A DNA stretch of 64,000 bases, taken from positions 124,001 to 188,000 of the forward strand of contig JAUSND010000015.1 of assembly GCA_030646295.1 (NCBI GenBank). The letters run 5' to 3'. Under the pieces are notes generated by a model that ran no database searches, was not told where the DNA came from, and was given only the letters and a program-made list of their open reading frames with translations. Both the position numbers and the translations under genes were made by a program. Shown here one piece after another: positions 1 to 10,929 of this stretch (position 1 is its first letter; each line of letters begins with the position of its first letter). The DNA comes from Moraxellaceae bacterium. Its GTDB lineage: Bacteria; Pseudomonadota; Gammaproteobacteria; Pseudomonadales; Moraxellaceae.

Positions 1-2
1 CC

Positions 3-413
3 CCCGGCACCTTCGGCTCGCTGGCAGCACTTGCCTGTTTCCCCTTGCTGGCCCTGCTGGCCCTGCCCGCCTTTCTGGGCGTCGTGGCGGTCGCCGCACT
101 GGCCGGGATTGTGATCTGTGACCATGCGGCAAAGGCACTGGACGTGCATGATGACGGTCGCATCGTCTGGGACGAGTTTGCCGGGCAATGGCTGGCGCTG
201 ACCCCGCTGGTCCCGACCCTGGCCTGGGGCTTCACGGACCTGCTCTGGCTGCTGGCCGGCTTTGGCCTGTTCCGCATCTTCGACATCATCAAGCCATGGC
301 CCATCAGCCATCTGGACGAGAAGGTGCATGGCGGCCTTGGCATCATGCTGGATGATCTGGTGGCCGGCGTGTTTGCCGGGCTGGTACTGTTCGCCCTGCG
401 TCTGGCATTTTGA
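3..413 (+). CDS. pgpA: Phosphatidylglycerophosphatase A, 5' truncated by window edge
   Basis: Frame is open from base 3 (PGTFGSLAAL...); contains VICDHAAKALDVHDDGRIVWDEFAGQW and the C-terminal DDLVAGVFAG typical of PgpA. Confidence 0.93.
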   Translation, partial: PGTFGSLAALACFPLLALLALPAFLGVVAVAALAGIVICDHAAKALDVHDDGRIVWDEFAGQWLALTPLVPTLAWGFTDLLWLLAGFGLFRIFDIIKPWPISHLDEKVHGGLGIMLDDLVAGVFAGLVLFALRLAF

Positions 414-420
414 GGCTCTC

Positions 421-1065
421 ATGAAGGCATTCGTCACCCTGTTGCTGCTCACCCTCGTCTCCGCCCCCGCGCTGGCCAGCCGGGACGATCCGCATGTCGT
501 GGTGATCGGCCTGCTCGGGCAAAAGGCCCTGCTCAAGATTGATGGCCAGCAGCACATCCTGTCCCCGGGCGAAAGCGCCGGTGGCGTGACCGTGCTGGAG
601 GTGTCCCGCCAGGACACGCTGCTGCGCATCAACCAGCGCGAAGAGCGACTGGCCATGGGCATGGACACCGGCGGCATCGACCTGCGCCAGCAGCGCCCCA
701 GCATCGAGATCAACATGAATGCCAATGGCCAGTTCATCACCAATGGCCAGATCAACGGCCGCGTGGTGCAGCTGCTGGTGGATACCGGCGCCAACACCGT
801 CTCCATGACCACGGCCGACGCAAAGTCACTGGGTGTTGACTACAAGCGCTTTGGCGAGCGCACCGGCGTACTGACCGCGGGCGGCCCTGTGGCCGCCTGG
901 GCTGTCACCCTGGGCAGCGTGCAGGTAGGGCCCATTACCGTCCGCAATGTCGTTGCCACCGTCCGCGAGAGCACCGATAACGCGCCCATCCTGCTGGGCA
1001 TGTCGTTCCTGTCCCAGGTCAACCTGCAACACGAGCAGAACCGCCTGCGCCTGACCGGGCGCTGA
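421..1065 (+). CDS. Signal-peptide-bearing retropepsin-like aspartic protease (TIGR02281/clan AA type)
   Basis: ATG at 421 followed by signal peptide; [12 protein letters not shown] active-site motif; ILLGMSFL near C-terminus. Confidence 0.85.
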   Translation: MKAFVTLLLLTLVSAPALASRDDPHVVVIGLLGQKALLKIDGQQHILSPGESAGGVTVLEVSRQDTLLRINQREERLAMGMDTGGIDLRQQRPSIEINMNANGQFITNGQINGRVVQLLVDTGANTVSMTTADAKSLGVDYKRFGERTGVLTAGGPVAAWAVTLGSVQVGPITVRNVVATVRESTDNAPILLGMSFLSQVNLQHEQNRLRLTGR

Positions 1066-1156
1066 TTCCTGCACGGCAACAGACTGTTCCATCACGATCC
1101 GTGTTCCTGACCCACGGGTTTGCTACAATGCAGCCCCCTTACCCCGGGAGCCGTCC

Positions 1157-1750
1157 GTGTCTGTCGCTTTCGTCGCTGCATCCCGCCTGCCAACCCGCCA
1201 TGGCACTTTCATGATCCATGCCTTTGAAGACCCGGAAACGGGCAAAGAGCATGTTGCACTGGTCATGGGTGACGTCACGGATGGCGAACCCGTGCTGATG
1301 CGCGTCCACTCCGAGTGCCTGACCGGTGACGGCTTCGGCAGCCTGCGCTGCGACTGCGGCCCGCAACTGGAAGCGGCCATGGGAAAAGTGGCCGAGGCCG
1401 GGCGCGGCGTCATCCTGTACCTGCGCCAGGAGGGCCGTGGCATCGGCCTGCTCAACAAGATCCGTGCCTACCACCTGCAGGATCAGGGCGCAGACACGGT
1501 CGAGGCCAACGAGCAGCTTGGCTTTGCGCCGGACCTGCGCGAATACTCCATGTGCGAAGACATGCTGGCGCACCTGGGCGTAAGCAGTGTGCGCCTGATG
1601 ACCAACAACCCGCGCAAGGTTGCTGCACTGGAGTCGCACGGCATTGCCGTGATCGAGCGTGTTCCCCTGATGACCGGGCGCAACCCGCACAACGAGCAAT
1701 ACCTCGATACCAAGCAGGACAAGATGGGGCATATGCTCGACAAGGAATAA
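1157..1750 (+). CDS. ribA: GTP cyclohydrolase II
   Basis: [21 protein letters not shown] zinc site and [18 protein letters not shown] motif. Confidence 0.97.
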   Translation: MSVAFVAASRLPTRHGTFMIHAFEDPETGKEHVALVMGDVTDGEPVLMRVHSECLTGDGFGSLRCDCGPQLEAAMGKVAEAGRGVILYLRQEGRGIGLLNKIRAYHLQDQGADTVEANEQLGFAPDLREYSMCEDMLAHLGVSSVRLMTNNPRKVAALESHGIAVIERVPLMTGRNPHNEQYLDTKQDKMGHMLDKE

Positions 1751-1890
1751 GGCATCGCGCTTTAAATCCGTCGGGCATCAAAAACCACCAGCGCCTCGCC
1801 GCTCGTCTGCATCCCCGCATTACTGCCCGGCAGCAATGCCTGCACGCACTATAGTTTTTTCATGGTGTGTTGATGCAGGAGGGTACGATC

Positions 1891-2181
1891 ATGACCATGC
1901 GCAGTAACGACTCCCAGAACAAACTGCACTTTCGCAGTGACCGCATTGCCTGCGAGAACGGCCAGTTTTTCTTTTCCACGCGGGAAGGCGCCCTGAACGG
2001 ACCGTACAACACACGGCACCAGGCAGAAGTTGCAGCATCGCTGTTCATTCGCGACCAGCTGGACCCCACCCGTCTGGCCAGCAAGCTGAGTCCGCCCGAT
2101 CCACAGTTTTATCGCTACAGGGAGCGTTCAAGCCAGGACCGGCGCGGCGATGACCGGCGACTCGGCGAGCGTCGCCAGTGA
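1891..2181 (+). CDS. Small conserved hypothetical protein (DUF6316-like)
   Basis: AGGAGGG ribosome-binding site 7 nt before ATG 1891; FSTREGALNGPYNTRHQAE...; charged C-terminus DRRGDDRRLGERR. Confidence 0.6.
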   Translation: MTMRSNDSQNKLHFRSDRIACENGQFFFSTREGALNGPYNTRHQAEVAASLFIRDQLDPTRLASKLSPPDPQFYRYRERSSQDRRGDDRRLGERRQ

Positions 2182-2190
2182 CGGGATGAG

Positions 2191-2232
2191 CACATAAAAA
2201 AAACCGGCATAGCTGCCGGTTTTTTTTATGTG
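2191..2232. terminator. Bidirectional intrinsic terminator between convergent genes
   Basis: Perfect inverted repeat CACATAAAAAAAACCGGCA-tagc-TGCCGGTTTTTTTTATGTG (19 bp arms) with A/T tracts on both sides. Confidence 0.92.
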
Positions 2233-2251
2233 CTTCAGACAGGAGTACCCG

Positions 2252-4144
2252 TCAGACACCCTGCAGCAGACGCTGCCGGATTGCCGCCTCGACACCAGCT
2301 GCATCCAGCCCGCACGCGGCCAGCATTTCACCATGCGTGGCATGCTCGATAAATGCATCCGCAATACCGATATTCAGTACCGCCTTTACCAGTCCCTCAG
2401 CCGCCAGGAACTCGTTCACGGCAGAGCCGGCGCCCCCCATGACCGCATGCTCCTCCACGGTTACCAGCAGGTCGTGCGACGCGGCCAGTTCACGCACCAG
2501 CGCCTCGTCCAGCGGCTTTACAAAGCGCATGTCGGCCACCGTGGCGTTGAGCGCATCGGCAGCCTTGAGCGCAGCTGCCAGCATTGAGCCGAACGACAGG
2601 ATGGCAATCTTCGCGCCACTGCGCTTTTTCAGGCCCTTGCCCAGCGGCAAGGCAGTCATGGCCTTGTCGATCACCGCACCGGTACCGGTGCCACGCGGAT
2701 AACGCACGGCAGCCGGCCCCTTGAACTCGAATGCGGTATACAACATCTGCCGGCATTCATTTTCATCCGAGGGTGCCATGATCACCATGTTCGGCACCGT
2801 GCGCATGTAGGCGTAATCATAGGCGCCTGCATGCGTGGGACCGTCTTCGCCAACAAGACCCGCACGATCAATGCCAAAGGTCACATCAAGATTCTGCAGT
2901 GCAATGTCATGCACCAGCTGGTCGTAGGCGCGCTGCAGGAAGGTGGAATAAATCGCGACAACCGGCTTCTGTCCCTCGCAGGCCATACCGGCTGCCAGCG
3001 TCAGCGCATGCTGCTCGGCAATCGCCACGTCGTGATAGCGCTCGGGAAACTGCTCGGAAAATTTCACCATGCCCGAGCCTTCGCACATGGCGGGCGTAAT
3101 GCCGACACAGCGCGGATCGGCCGCGGCCATGTCGCACAGCCAGTCACCAAACACATCGGAATATTTCGGCTTTTTCACCACGGGTGCCACCGGTGTTTCA
3201 CGCTCGACTGCCGGAGCAATCTTGGTAATGGCGTGGTAACCGATGGGGTCGGCTTCCGCCGGGGCAAAGCCCTTGCCCTTGGTGGTGTACACATGCAGCA
3301 ACTGCGGCCCGGGCGCATCGCGCAGATTGGAAATGGTATCAACCAGCGCTTCCAGATCGTGGCCATCAATCGGCCCGACATAATTGAAGCCGATGCTTTC
3401 AAACAGCGCGCCGGGTGAATTCACCAGATGCTTCATGCTCTCTTCGGAGCGACGCACAAAATTGAGGGTGGCGGGCATGGCGGAGAGCACGCGCTTGCCG
3501 CCTTCACGCAGCGCGATATACGTCTTGCTCGCCCAGACACGCGCCAGATAGTTGGAGAGTCCGCCAACATTCTTGGAAATGGCCATGCCGTTGTCATTCA
3601 GGATGACCAGCATGTCGGCACTGTTGTGCGCCGCATCATTGAGCGCTTCGAATGCCATACCGGCAGTGATGGCGCCGTCACCGATCACGGCACACACCTT
3701 GCGCTGGCTGCCACTCATGCGTGCGCCAAGCGCCATGCCGAGCGCGGCCGAAATCGACGTGGACGAATGGCCCACCCCAAAGGTGTCGTATTCGGATTCG
3801 GCGCGATTGGGAAACGCGGCCAGACCGTCCTTCTGGCGCATGGTGAGCATGCGTTCCTTGCGGCCGGTAAGAATCTTGTGCGGATAGGTCTGGTGACCCA
3901 CGTCCCACACCAGCCGGTCGGACGGGGTGTTGTAGACGTAATGCAGGGCGATGGTGAGCTCGATCACGCCCAGGCCGGCACCAAAATGCCCGCCGGTCTG
4001 GCCGGTGCACCAGAGCAGGTACTCGCGCAGCTCCAGCGCCAGCTCGGGCAGGGCCTCGGGCGGCAGCTCGCGCAGCTTGTCCGGGGTGGGCACCTGGTCA
4101 AGCAGGGGGGTGTCGGGGCGTTGTCGGGGGATCTCGGTGAACAT
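2252..4144 (-). CDS. dxs: 1-deoxy-D-xylulose-5-phosphate synthase
   Basis: [17 protein letters not shown] start; [31 protein letters not shown]; full-length DXS. Confidence 0.97.
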   Translation of the reverse strand: MFTEIPRQRPDTPLLDQVPTPDKLRELPPEALPELALELREYLLWCTGQTGGHFGAGLGVIELTIALHYVYNTPSDRLVWDVGHQTYPHKILTGRKERMLTMRQKDGLAAFPNRAESEYDTFGVGHSSTSISAALGMALGARMSGSQRKVCAVIGDGAITAGMAFEALNDAAHNSADMLVILNDNGMAISKNVGGLSNYLARVWASKTYIALREGGKRVLSAMPATLNFVRRSEESMKHLVNSPGALFESIGFNYVGPIDGHDLEALVDTISNLRDAPGPQLLHVYTTKGKGFAPAEADPIGYHAITKIAPAVERETPVAPVVKKPKYSDVFGDWLCDMAAADPRCVGITPAMCEGSGMVKFSEQFPERYHDVAIAEQHALTLAAGMACEGQKPVVAIYSTFLQRAYDQLVHDIALQNLDVTFGIDRAGLVGEDGPTHAGAYDYAYMRTVPNMVIMAPSDENECRQMLYTAFEFKGPAAVRYPRGTGTGAVIDKAMTALPLGKGLKKRSGAKIAILSFGSMLAAALKAADALNATVADMRFVKPLDEALVRELAASHDLLVTVEEHAVMGGAGSAVNEFLAAEGLVKAVLNIGIADAFIEHATHGEMLAACGLDAAGVEAAIRQRLLQGV

Positions 4145-4202
4145 CGCAGCATCCTGGCAGGGTCGGCGATTATACCGTGTGGCGGCCCCGGTGGAACGGT
4201 GA

Positions 4203-5087
4203 TCAGTGATCGCGCGCCACCAGAAAGTCCGCCAGTTCGCGCAGCGGCGCGGCAGCCTCGCCCAGCGGCGCCAGTGCCGCCACCGCCTCGTCATGCAGAC
4301 GGACCGCAAGGGCCCGGGCCGCTTCCAGCCCGAGCAGGGCCGGATACGTGGACTTGTTGAGGGCAGCATCGGCACCCGCCGTCTTGCCAATCCTGCCGGT
4401 GTCGCCAATCACGTCCAGCACATCATCATGCACCTGGAAGGCCAGCCCCAGACGATCCGCGAAGGTGTCCAGCGCCTGCAGCGTCGCGGCATCGGCACCG
4501 CCGGCAATCGCGCCCAGGGCCACGCTGGCCCGGATAAGCGCACCGGTCTTGTGCCGGTGAATCTGCTCCAGCGCCGCCACATCCAATGACTTGCCCTCGC
4601 CCGCCAGATCCAGCGCCTGACCTACAGCCATGTCAGCAGCGGCAACGGACAATGCCCTGACCTGCCTGCCCACTATCGACTGGTCAGGCCCTTCGGCCAG
4701 CGCGACAAATGCCAGCGCCTGCAGGGTATCCCCCGCCAGCAGGGCGGTGGCCTCGTCAAAGGCCTTGTGGCAGGTAGGCACACCCCGGCGCAGATCGTCA
4801 TCGTCCATGCAGGGCAGGTCGTCATGCACCAGCGAGTAACAGTGGATCAGCTCCACCGCGATAGCTGCCGGCCCGGCATGCTGCTGCTCACCCCCGGCGG
4901 CCTGAGCCGCACCAAACACCAGTGCCGGGCGCACGCGCTTGCCACCATTCATGACGGCATAACGCATGGCACCGGACAGGCGGCTGGCCAGCGGATTGCG
5001 GGCATCGAGAAAGGTGGCGAGCAACGCCGGCATGCGTGCCTGCGTTGCCAGCAGCAATGAGGACGACTCAGGCATCGCCGTCTTCAT
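4203..5087 (-). CDS. ispA: Geranyl/farnesyl diphosphate synthase
   Basis: First aspartate-rich motif [14 protein letters not shown] and second DDVLD; between dxs and xseB; start uncertain (5087 or 5075). Confidence 0.94.
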   Translation of the reverse strand: MKTAMPESSSLLLATQARMPALLATFLDARNPLASRLSGAMRYAVMNGGKRVRPALVFGAAQAAGGEQQHAGPAAIAVELIHCYSLVHDDLPCMDDDDLRRGVPTCHKAFDEATALLAGDTLQALAFVALAEGPDQSIVGRQVRALSVAAADMAVGQALDLAGEGKSLDVAALEQIHRHKTGALIRASVALGAIAGGADAATLQALDTFADRLGLAFQVHDDVLDVIGDTGRIGKTAGADAALNKSTYPALLGLEAARALAVRLHDEAVAALAPLGEAAAPLRELADFLVARDH

Positions 5088-5319
5088 CCTCGAAAAAATC
5101 GGTGCGTTCGGTGGAGCCATCGGACTTCTCAAGCAGCAGCTGCACTTTCTGCTCGGCTTCGGTCAGGGCCTGCTGGCAGTCACGGGTGAGGCGGATGCCT
5201 TCCTCGAAGGCCTTGAGGGCATCTTCCAGACTGAGGTCGCCACTTTCCAGCTGATGGACGCGGGCCTCCAGTTCGGAAAGCGCTTTTTCGAAATCTACGG
5301 CACTACGTTTGCGGGCCAT
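5068..5319 (-). CDS. xseB: Exodeoxyribonuclease VII small subunit
   Basis: [35 protein letters not shown]. Confidence 0.96.
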   Translation of the reverse strand: MARKRSAVDFEKALSELEARVHQLESGDLSLEDALKAFEEGIRLTRDCQQALTEAEQKVQLLLEKSDGSTERTDFFEDEDGDA

Positions 5320-5397
5320 GGCAGTTCACTGGCAACAGAATGAGGGCGAACAGTAACGAGGGGGCGTGCGCCGGTCAATCACGCACGGCGGCGTAAC

Positions 5398-6627
5398 TCA
5401 GGGCGCGCCGTCAGCAACAGCATGCCGCGGCAGGGCAACTGAAATCATGGCAGCCAGCAGTACAAACAGGCAGGACACCCACAGACAGGCAACCAGTCCG
5501 TATGCCTGGAAAATCCAGCCCGACAATACCGTGCCCAGCAAGCGCCCCATGGCATTGGACATGTAGTAAAAGCCGACATCCAGCGAGACGCCGTCCTCCC
5601 TGGCATACGACACGATCAGATAGCTGTGCAGCGATGAGTTCACGGCAAACACGGCACCAAACACCAGCAGACCGCCAAGCAACACCACCGGCACATGCCA
5701 CGCTGCCGCAATGCCGATGGCCATCAATGCCGGCAATGCGGCCAGCAGCGACGCCCATGCAAATGCCGCCCGCCCGTCCGGCACATGGCCCCGCCCCTTC
5801 CCGGTAATGGCGGGCGCCAGTGACTGCACGGCGCCATAGCCGATGACCCAGACCGCCAGGAAGCCCCCCACCTGCCAGAAATCCCAGCCAAACACAGTAC
5901 TGAGATAGACCGGTAGCGCCACCACAAACCAGACATCACGCGCACCGAACAGAAACAGGCGGGCACCGGACAAGATGTTGATTGCACGACTTTTTGACAG
6001 CAGCTCACGGAATTTCGGTTTGGCCGTGGCCTTGCCCAACTCCTTTTTCAGCAACACCAGACTGGCCAGCCAGATCAGCGCCAGCATGCCGGCCATGGCA
6101 ATCACTGCGCCGGAAAATCCGAGCAGCGCCAGCAAGGCCCCGCCCAGAAAGAATCCGACACCCTTGAGCGCATTCTTGGAGCCCGTAAGAATGGCCACCC
6201 ATTTGTACAGCGTGCCTTGCTGCGCATCAGGCACCAGCAGCTTGATACTGCTTTTGGCGCTCATCTTGTTGAGGTCTTTCGCAATTCCCGACAGGGCCTG
6301 CGTCGCCATCACCCAGGGAATGGTCAGCATGGCCGTAGGTACCGCCAGCATCAGCAATGCCAGCACCTGCAAGCCAAGCCCGACATTCATGGTGCGGTTA
6401 AGGCCCAGCCGCGCACCGAGATACCCCCCCAGCAAATTGGTGACAACGCCAAATATTTCGTAAAAAACAAACAGTGCGGCAATCTGCAGCGGCGCATAAC
6501 CCAGCGCATGAAAGTGCAGCACCACCAGCATGCGCAAGGCGCCATCCGTCAGGGTGAAGGCCCAGTAATTTCCGGTCACCAGCAGATACTGACGCACTTC
6601 CGGCGACTGGCGCGACAAGACGCTCAT
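5398..6627 (-). CDS. arsJ: Organoarsenical (1-arseno-3-phosphoglycerate) efflux MFS transporter ArsJ-like
   Basis: 12-TM MFS (NYWAFTLTDGALRMLVVLHFHALGYAPLQIAALFVFYEIFGVVTNLLGG) directly downstream of GAPDH and ArsR genes. Confidence 0.88.
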   Translation of the reverse strand: MSVLSRQSPEVRQYLLVTGNYWAFTLTDGALRMLVVLHFHALGYAPLQIAALFVFYEIFGVVTNLLGGYLGARLGLNRTMNVGLGLQVLALLMLAVPTAMLTIPWVMATQALSGIAKDLNKMSAKSSIKLLVPDAQQGTLYKWVAILTGSKNALKGVGFFLGGALLALLGFSGAVIAMAGMLALIWLASLVLLKKELGKATAKPKFRELLSKSRAINILSGARLFLFGARDVWFVVALPVYLSTVFGWDFWQVGGFLAVWVIGYGAVQSLAPAITGKGRGHVPDGRAAFAWASLLAALPALMAIGIAAAWHVPVVLLGGLLVFGAVFAVNSSLHSYLIVSYAREDGVSLDVGFYYMSNAMGRLLGTVLSGWIFQAYGLVACLWVSCLFVLLAAMISVALPRHAVADGAP

Positions 6628-6670
6628 GAAAGGTTTCTCATGCACTGTGTTTTTTATCAGGCGTCACGTC

Positions 6671-7672
6671 TCAGGCCGACCCCACCAGACGCGCCAGCTC
6701 TACCGTGCGATTGGCATAGCCCCACTCGTTGTCATACCAGGCATAAATCTTCACCTGCGTGCCATTGATCACCATGGTCGACAAGGCATCGATAATGGAC
6801 GAACGCGGATCGGTGCAGTAATCCACCGACACCAGCGGACGCTCTTCATAGCCAAGAATGTCTTTCAGTTCGTTTTCCGACGCAGCACGCAGGAAACCGT
6901 TCACTTCCTCAACGGTAGTGGCACGCTCCACCTCGAACACACAATCGGTGAGTGAAGCATTGGCCAGCGGCACACGCACGGCATGTCCGTTAAGACGACC
7001 ACGCAACTCCGGAAAAATCTCGGCAATGGCGGTGGCTGATCCGGTTGATGTCGGTATCAGGCTCATCAGCGAAGCACGTGCACGACGCAGGTCCGTGTGT
7101 GGCTGGTCCAGCAGGCTTTGCGTATTGGTGAGATCGTGAATGGTGGTGATGGAACCATGACGAATACCCAGCTTGTCATGAATGACTTTCACCACCGGTG
7201 CCAGACAGTTGGTGGTGCACGAAGCCGCCGTGACAATGCGGTGCTCGGCCGGATTGAACAGATGCTGGTTGACGCCCATGACAATATTCAGGACACCTTT
7301 TTCTTTCACCGGCGCCGTCACCACCACCCGCTTCACACCTTGCGCGAGATAACCCTGCAGCACCTCGACCGTTTTCATTTTGCCGCTGGCTTCGATCACC
7401 AGATCGCATCCCGACCAGTCCGTGTCGGCAATGACCCGGTTGGCCGTCACCCTGACGGTCCTGCCATCAATCGTCATTGCATCTCCGGTGCCGGTGGCCG
7501 CATGGCTCCAGCGCCCGTGCACCGAATCAAAGTTGAGCAGATGCGCATGTGTCGCCGCATCCGCCGCCGGATCATTGATCTGCACAAATTCCAGCTCGGG
7601 CCAGTCCCATGCTGCACGCAATGCCAGCCGGCCGATGCGGCCAAACCCGTTGATACCGACCCTGATAGCCAT
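6671..7672 (-). CDS. Glyceraldehyde-3-phosphate dehydrogenase, arsenic-associated type
   Basis: [20 protein letters not shown]; active site [10 protein letters not shown]; located between arsR and arsJ. Confidence 0.93.
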   Translation of the reverse strand: MAIRVGINGFGRIGRLALRAAWDWPELEFVQINDPAADAATHAHLLNFDSVHGRWSHAATGTGDAMTIDGRTVRVTANRVIADTDWSGCDLVIEASGKMKTVEVLQGYLAQGVKRVVVTAPVKEKGVLNIVMGVNQHLFNPAEHRIVTAASCTTNCLAPVVKVIHDKLGIRHGSITTIHDLTNTQSLLDQPHTDLRRARASLMSLIPTSTGSATAIAEIFPELRGRLNGHAVRVPLANASLTDCVFEVERATTVEEVNGFLRAASENELKDILGYEERPLVSVDYCTDPRSSIIDALSTMVINGTQVKIYAWYDNEWGYANRTVELARLVGSA

Positions 7673-7695
7673 GATTTTTCTCCTGAAAGTCCGTT

Positions 7696-8034
7696 CTAGT
7701 CCGATGCTGCCGCTGCAGGATTGCAGCATGGTGTCACCAGCCCGCAGTCCTCTCCGGCACAACAGTTCTCTGTCAGAAAGCCTAGCAGCGCATTCATGGC
7801 GGCCACGTCCGGCGCGTAATGAATGAAGCGCCCCTCATGCCGGGCCGCCAGCAGGCCGGCATGGGTCAGCTCCTTGAGATGGAATGACAGGGTGGCCGGG
7901 GGCAGGCCGAACTCGGCACCCAGCTCGCCCGGTGTCAGGCCCGCCATACCGGCACGCACCAGCCGTCGGTAAAGCGCCAGACGGGTCTCGTTAGCCAGTG
8001 CCGCAAGGCGGATAACAGCGTTTTTTTCGTTCAT
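7696..8034 (-). CDS. arsR: ArsR-family metalloregulator with C-terminal cysteine cluster
   Basis: ArsR/SmtB wHTH ([18 protein letters not shown]); C-terminal [15 protein letters not shown]; upstream end of GAPDH-arsJ cassette. Confidence 0.9.
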   Translation of the reverse strand: MNEKNAVIRLAALANETRLALYRRLVRAGMAGLTPGELGAEFGLPPATLSFHLKELTHAGLLAARHEGRFIHYAPDVAAMNALLGFLTENCCAGEDCGLVTPCCNPAAAASD

Positions 8035-8035
8035 G

Positions 8036-8061
8036 ATTCGATATTACTGGAAATATCGAAT
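8036..8061. promoter_or_regulatory. Probable ArsR operator
   Basis: Perfect inverted repeat ATTCGATATT-actgga-AATATCGAAT ending 1 nt from the arsR start codon. Confidence 0.8.
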
Positions 8062-8196
8062 ATTAAACAACCACCTGATTGCCAACGGCCATCCTTCGTG
8101 ACTATGACCCCAAGAGTGACCCGCAATCCCGAAACAGCCATTGCCACACACCGCCCCGATGGCTAGGGTGGCGCGCTTGCTAGAGGGGATATCCGC

Positions 8197-9414
8197 ATGG
8201 ACCAGAACAGTATTGCCGCCGAAGTATCACGCGTTGCCAACGCCACTTACGGCCATTCACGTCGCATCATGCCGGAGCAGCCCTGGTGGAATAACCTGGA
8301 CCCGGTCTTCCACAAGTTTCCTGACGACTTCTATCTGGACACACGCACCCAGGTGGTCGTGGAAAGCCTGGCCATGCTCGACGTGATCACGCGCACCGGC
8401 TTTGCCAGTCTGGCCACACTGTTTGCCCTCATCGGCACCATGCGCCAGCTGAAGACCGACAACACCGAGCGGCACTTCTACACGGCCCTCGCTGATCGTG
8501 GCGACGTTGATGCAGTGTTTCCGCGGCCGACCGCCCCCATCAACGTCACACGCAAGCCCGTCAACGTGAGGTTTGCGCCGCAAGGGGCCATTACCGAAAC
8601 CTTGTCGTTTGAGAGCCCTTACCAGACCCTCAACCCGGCCCTGCAACCGCATTACAGTACGCTGCGGCGCAACGGCACGGCATGGGCACAGTACTGGCGC
8701 CACGGTGACAAGCCGCGCCCGACATTGTGCGTGATTCACGGCTTCATTCTGGACTCGCACTGGCTGAACAGCCGGTTTTTCCATCTGGACTGGTTCTACA
8801 GGCAGGGCTACGACATCGTGCTCTACACCCTGCCCTTTCACGGCAACCGCCAGGAGCGCTGGGCGCCCTACAGCGGTCATGGTGTGTTTTCCTACGGCGC
8901 CTGCCATCTCAACGAGACCGCCCTGCAGGGCGTGCATGACTTCCGCCTGCTGATGAACTGGCTGGAGCAGGAAAACGGCGTGGAGAAAATCGGGGTCACC
9001 GGCATTTCACTGGGCGGCTATACCTCGGCCCTGCTCGCCGCCACCGAAGAGCGGCTGCATTTCTCCATTCCGATTGTGCCGGTCGCCAGCCTCACCGACG
9101 TCATTTTCGAGTGGGCACCGGCCGGGCCGCTGATCAAGCTGGGCCTGCGCATGGCAGGCGTCTCCATCCCGGAGGCGCGTCATGCCATGGCGGTGCAAAG
9201 CCCCCTCACCTGGAAGCCCAAGCTGCCGAAGGAGCGCCTGATGATTGTCGGCGGTGCCGGTGATCGTGTGGTCCCGCCCAAACATGCCCGCCTGCTCTGG
9301 GATCACTGGGACCAGCCCCGCCTGCACTGGTTTCCGGGCAATCACATCATCCATCTGGATCAGGGCGTGTACCTCAAGGACATGGCGCGCTTCATTGCCG
9401 GCACCGGTTTCTGA
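8197..9414 (+). CDS. Alpha/beta hydrolase family protein
   Basis: CVIHGFILDS; nucleophile elbow GISLGGYTSALLAA; C-terminal GGAGDRVVPPKHA and FPGNHI. Confidence 0.8.
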   Translation: MDQNSIAAEVSRVANATYGHSRRIMPEQPWWNNLDPVFHKFPDDFYLDTRTQVVVESLAMLDVITRTGFASLATLFALIGTMRQLKTDNTERHFYTALADRGDVDAVFPRPTAPINVTRKPVNVRFAPQGAITETLSFESPYQTLNPALQPHYSTLRRNGTAWAQYWRHGDKPRPTLCVIHGFILDSHWLNSRFFHLDWFYRQGYDIVLYTLPFHGNRQERWAPYSGHGVFSYGACHLNETALQGVHDFRLLMNWLEQENGVEKIGVTGISLGGYTSALLAATEERLHFSIPIVPVASLTDVIFEWAPAGPLIKLGLRMAGVSIPEARHAMAVQSPLTWKPKLPKERLMIVGGAGDRVVPPKHARLLWDHWDQPRLHWFPGNHIIHLDQGVYLKDMARFIAGTGF

Positions 9415-9431
9415 GTCACATCCCCGAATAC

Positions 9432-9461
9432 AAAAAGCCCCGGCATTGTCCGGGGCTTTTT
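9432..9461 (+). terminator. Intrinsic terminator (symmetrical, potentially bidirectional)
   Basis: AAAAAGCCCCGG-cattgt-CCGGGGCTTTTT. Confidence 0.92.
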
Positions 9462-9598
9462 GTTTGTGAGCTTCTTGCCGAAGCATTCGTATATAACCAA
9501 AAGATACAATCTAATCATTATATATTCTTTTTAATAATCAAAAGGCTTTTGTAGGCTCTCCTCATCACCTGCCCCGCATACCCCTTGAGGAACCTGCC

Positions 9599-10615
9599 AT
9601 GTCCAAGTCATTCCCCTTGCGTCGTCTTGCCGCCGCCATTGCACTGTCCACCACCGCTCTGCTGGCACAGGCCAAAGAAGTCTCGCTGCTCAACGTATCG
9701 TATGACCCGACCCGCGAACTCTACCAGGACTACAACGCTGCCTTTTCTGCCTACTGGCAGCAGAAGACGGGCGACACCGTCGCCGTCAAGCAATCCCACG
9801 GCGGCTCCGGCAAGCAGGCTCGTGCCGTGATCGACGGCCTGGAGGCCGATGTGGTGACGCTGGCCCTGGCCTATGACGTGGATTCCATCGCCAGGAAAGG
9901 TCGCCTGTTCAACGAGGACTGGGAGAAGGAGCTCAAGCACAACAGTTCGCCCTACACCTCCACCATCGTGTTCCTGGTGCGCAAGGGTAACCCCAAGGGC
10001 ATCAAGGACTGGAACGATCTGGTCAAGCCCGGCATCTCGGTCATCACGCCCAACCCCAAGACCTCGGGCGGTGCCCGCTGGAACTATCTCGCCGCCTGGG
10101 GCTATGCACTGCGCCAGCCGGGTGCCAACACCGACAAGGCCAAGGGCTTTGTGAAGAAGCTGTTCCAGAACGTGCCGGTACTGGACTCCGGTGCACGTGG
10201 TTCCACCACCACCTTCGTGGAGCGCGGCATTGGTGACGTGCTGCTGGCCTGGGAAAACGAAGCCTTCCTGGCGGTCAAGGAACTGGGCCCGGACAAGGTC
10301 GAAATCGTGGTGCCATCCGTGAGCATTCTGGCCGAACCACCGGTGACCGTCGTGGACAAGTTTGCGAAGAAACATGGCACCGCCGCAGTGGCCAAAGCCT
10401 ACCTGGAGTACCTGTACAGCCCGGTGGGTCAGGAAATTGCCGCAAAGAACCATTACCGCGCCACCGACCCGACTGTCGCCGCGAAATACGCTGCACAGTT
10501 TCCGAAGATCAAGCTGTTTGGCATCAAGGATTTTGGCGGCTGGTCCAGGGCACAGGAAACACACTTCGCTGATGGCGGCACCTTCGACGAAATCTATCAG
10601 CCCGGCAAGAAATAA
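9599..10615 (+). CDS. sbp: Sulfate ABC transporter periplasmic substrate-binding protein
   Basis: Signal peptide then [51 protein letters not shown]; upstream of cysTWA. Confidence 0.95.
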   Translation: MSKSFPLRRLAAAIALSTTALLAQAKEVSLLNVSYDPTRELYQDYNAAFSAYWQQKTGDTVAVKQSHGGSGKQARAVIDGLEADVVTLALAYDVDSIARKGRLFNEDWEKELKHNSSPYTSTIVFLVRKGNPKGIKDWNDLVKPGISVITPNPKTSGGARWNYLAAWGYALRQPGANTDKAKGFVKKLFQNVPVLDSGARGSTTTFVERGIGDVLLAWENEAFLAVKELGPDKVEIVVPSVSILAEPPVTVVDKFAKKHGTAAVAKAYLEYLYSPVGQEIAAKNHYRATDPTVAAKYAAQFPKIKLFGIKDFGGWSRAQETHFADGGTFDEIYQPGKK

Positions 10616-10690
10616 GACCCGAGGCAACAGTGACGGTCCGCCAGCGGCGGGTCGTCACTTTCTTCATGCAGTGCATTACGGAGAACCATC

Positions 10691-10906
10691 ATGACCATCG
10701 AAGCAGTCAACGTGCGCAACCAGTTTCGCGGACGCATCCGCGAAATCATTACCGGCCCGGTGGTGTCCGAGGTTGAAGTGGAAACCCCGCAGGGCGTTGT
10801 CACCTCGGTCATCACGACCCGCTCGGTCAAGGACCTCAACCTCACCGTCGGCACCGAAGTCGTGGCACTGGTGAAATCCACCGAAGTGGCACTGGCCATT
10901 CTGTAA
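10691..10906 (+). CDS. Molbindin-like small TOBE-domain protein
   Basis: 71 aa: NVRNQFRGRIREIITGPVVSEVEVETPQG...SVITTRSVKDLNLTVGTEVVALVKSTEVALAIL, classic Mop/TOBE fold pattern. Confidence 0.9.
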   Translation: MTIEAVNVRNQFRGRIREIITGPVVSEVEVETPQGVVTSVITTRSVKDLNLTVGTEVVALVKSTEVALAIL

Positions 10907-10929
10907 TAGCCAGAGCATCTGGAGACATC

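Noticed and set aside
3428-4360. 310 aa plus-strand ORF
   Set aside because: Antisense to dxs; shadow frame
9608-10627. 339 aa minus-strand ORF over sbp
   Set aside because: Antisense shadow frame of a well-supported sbp gene
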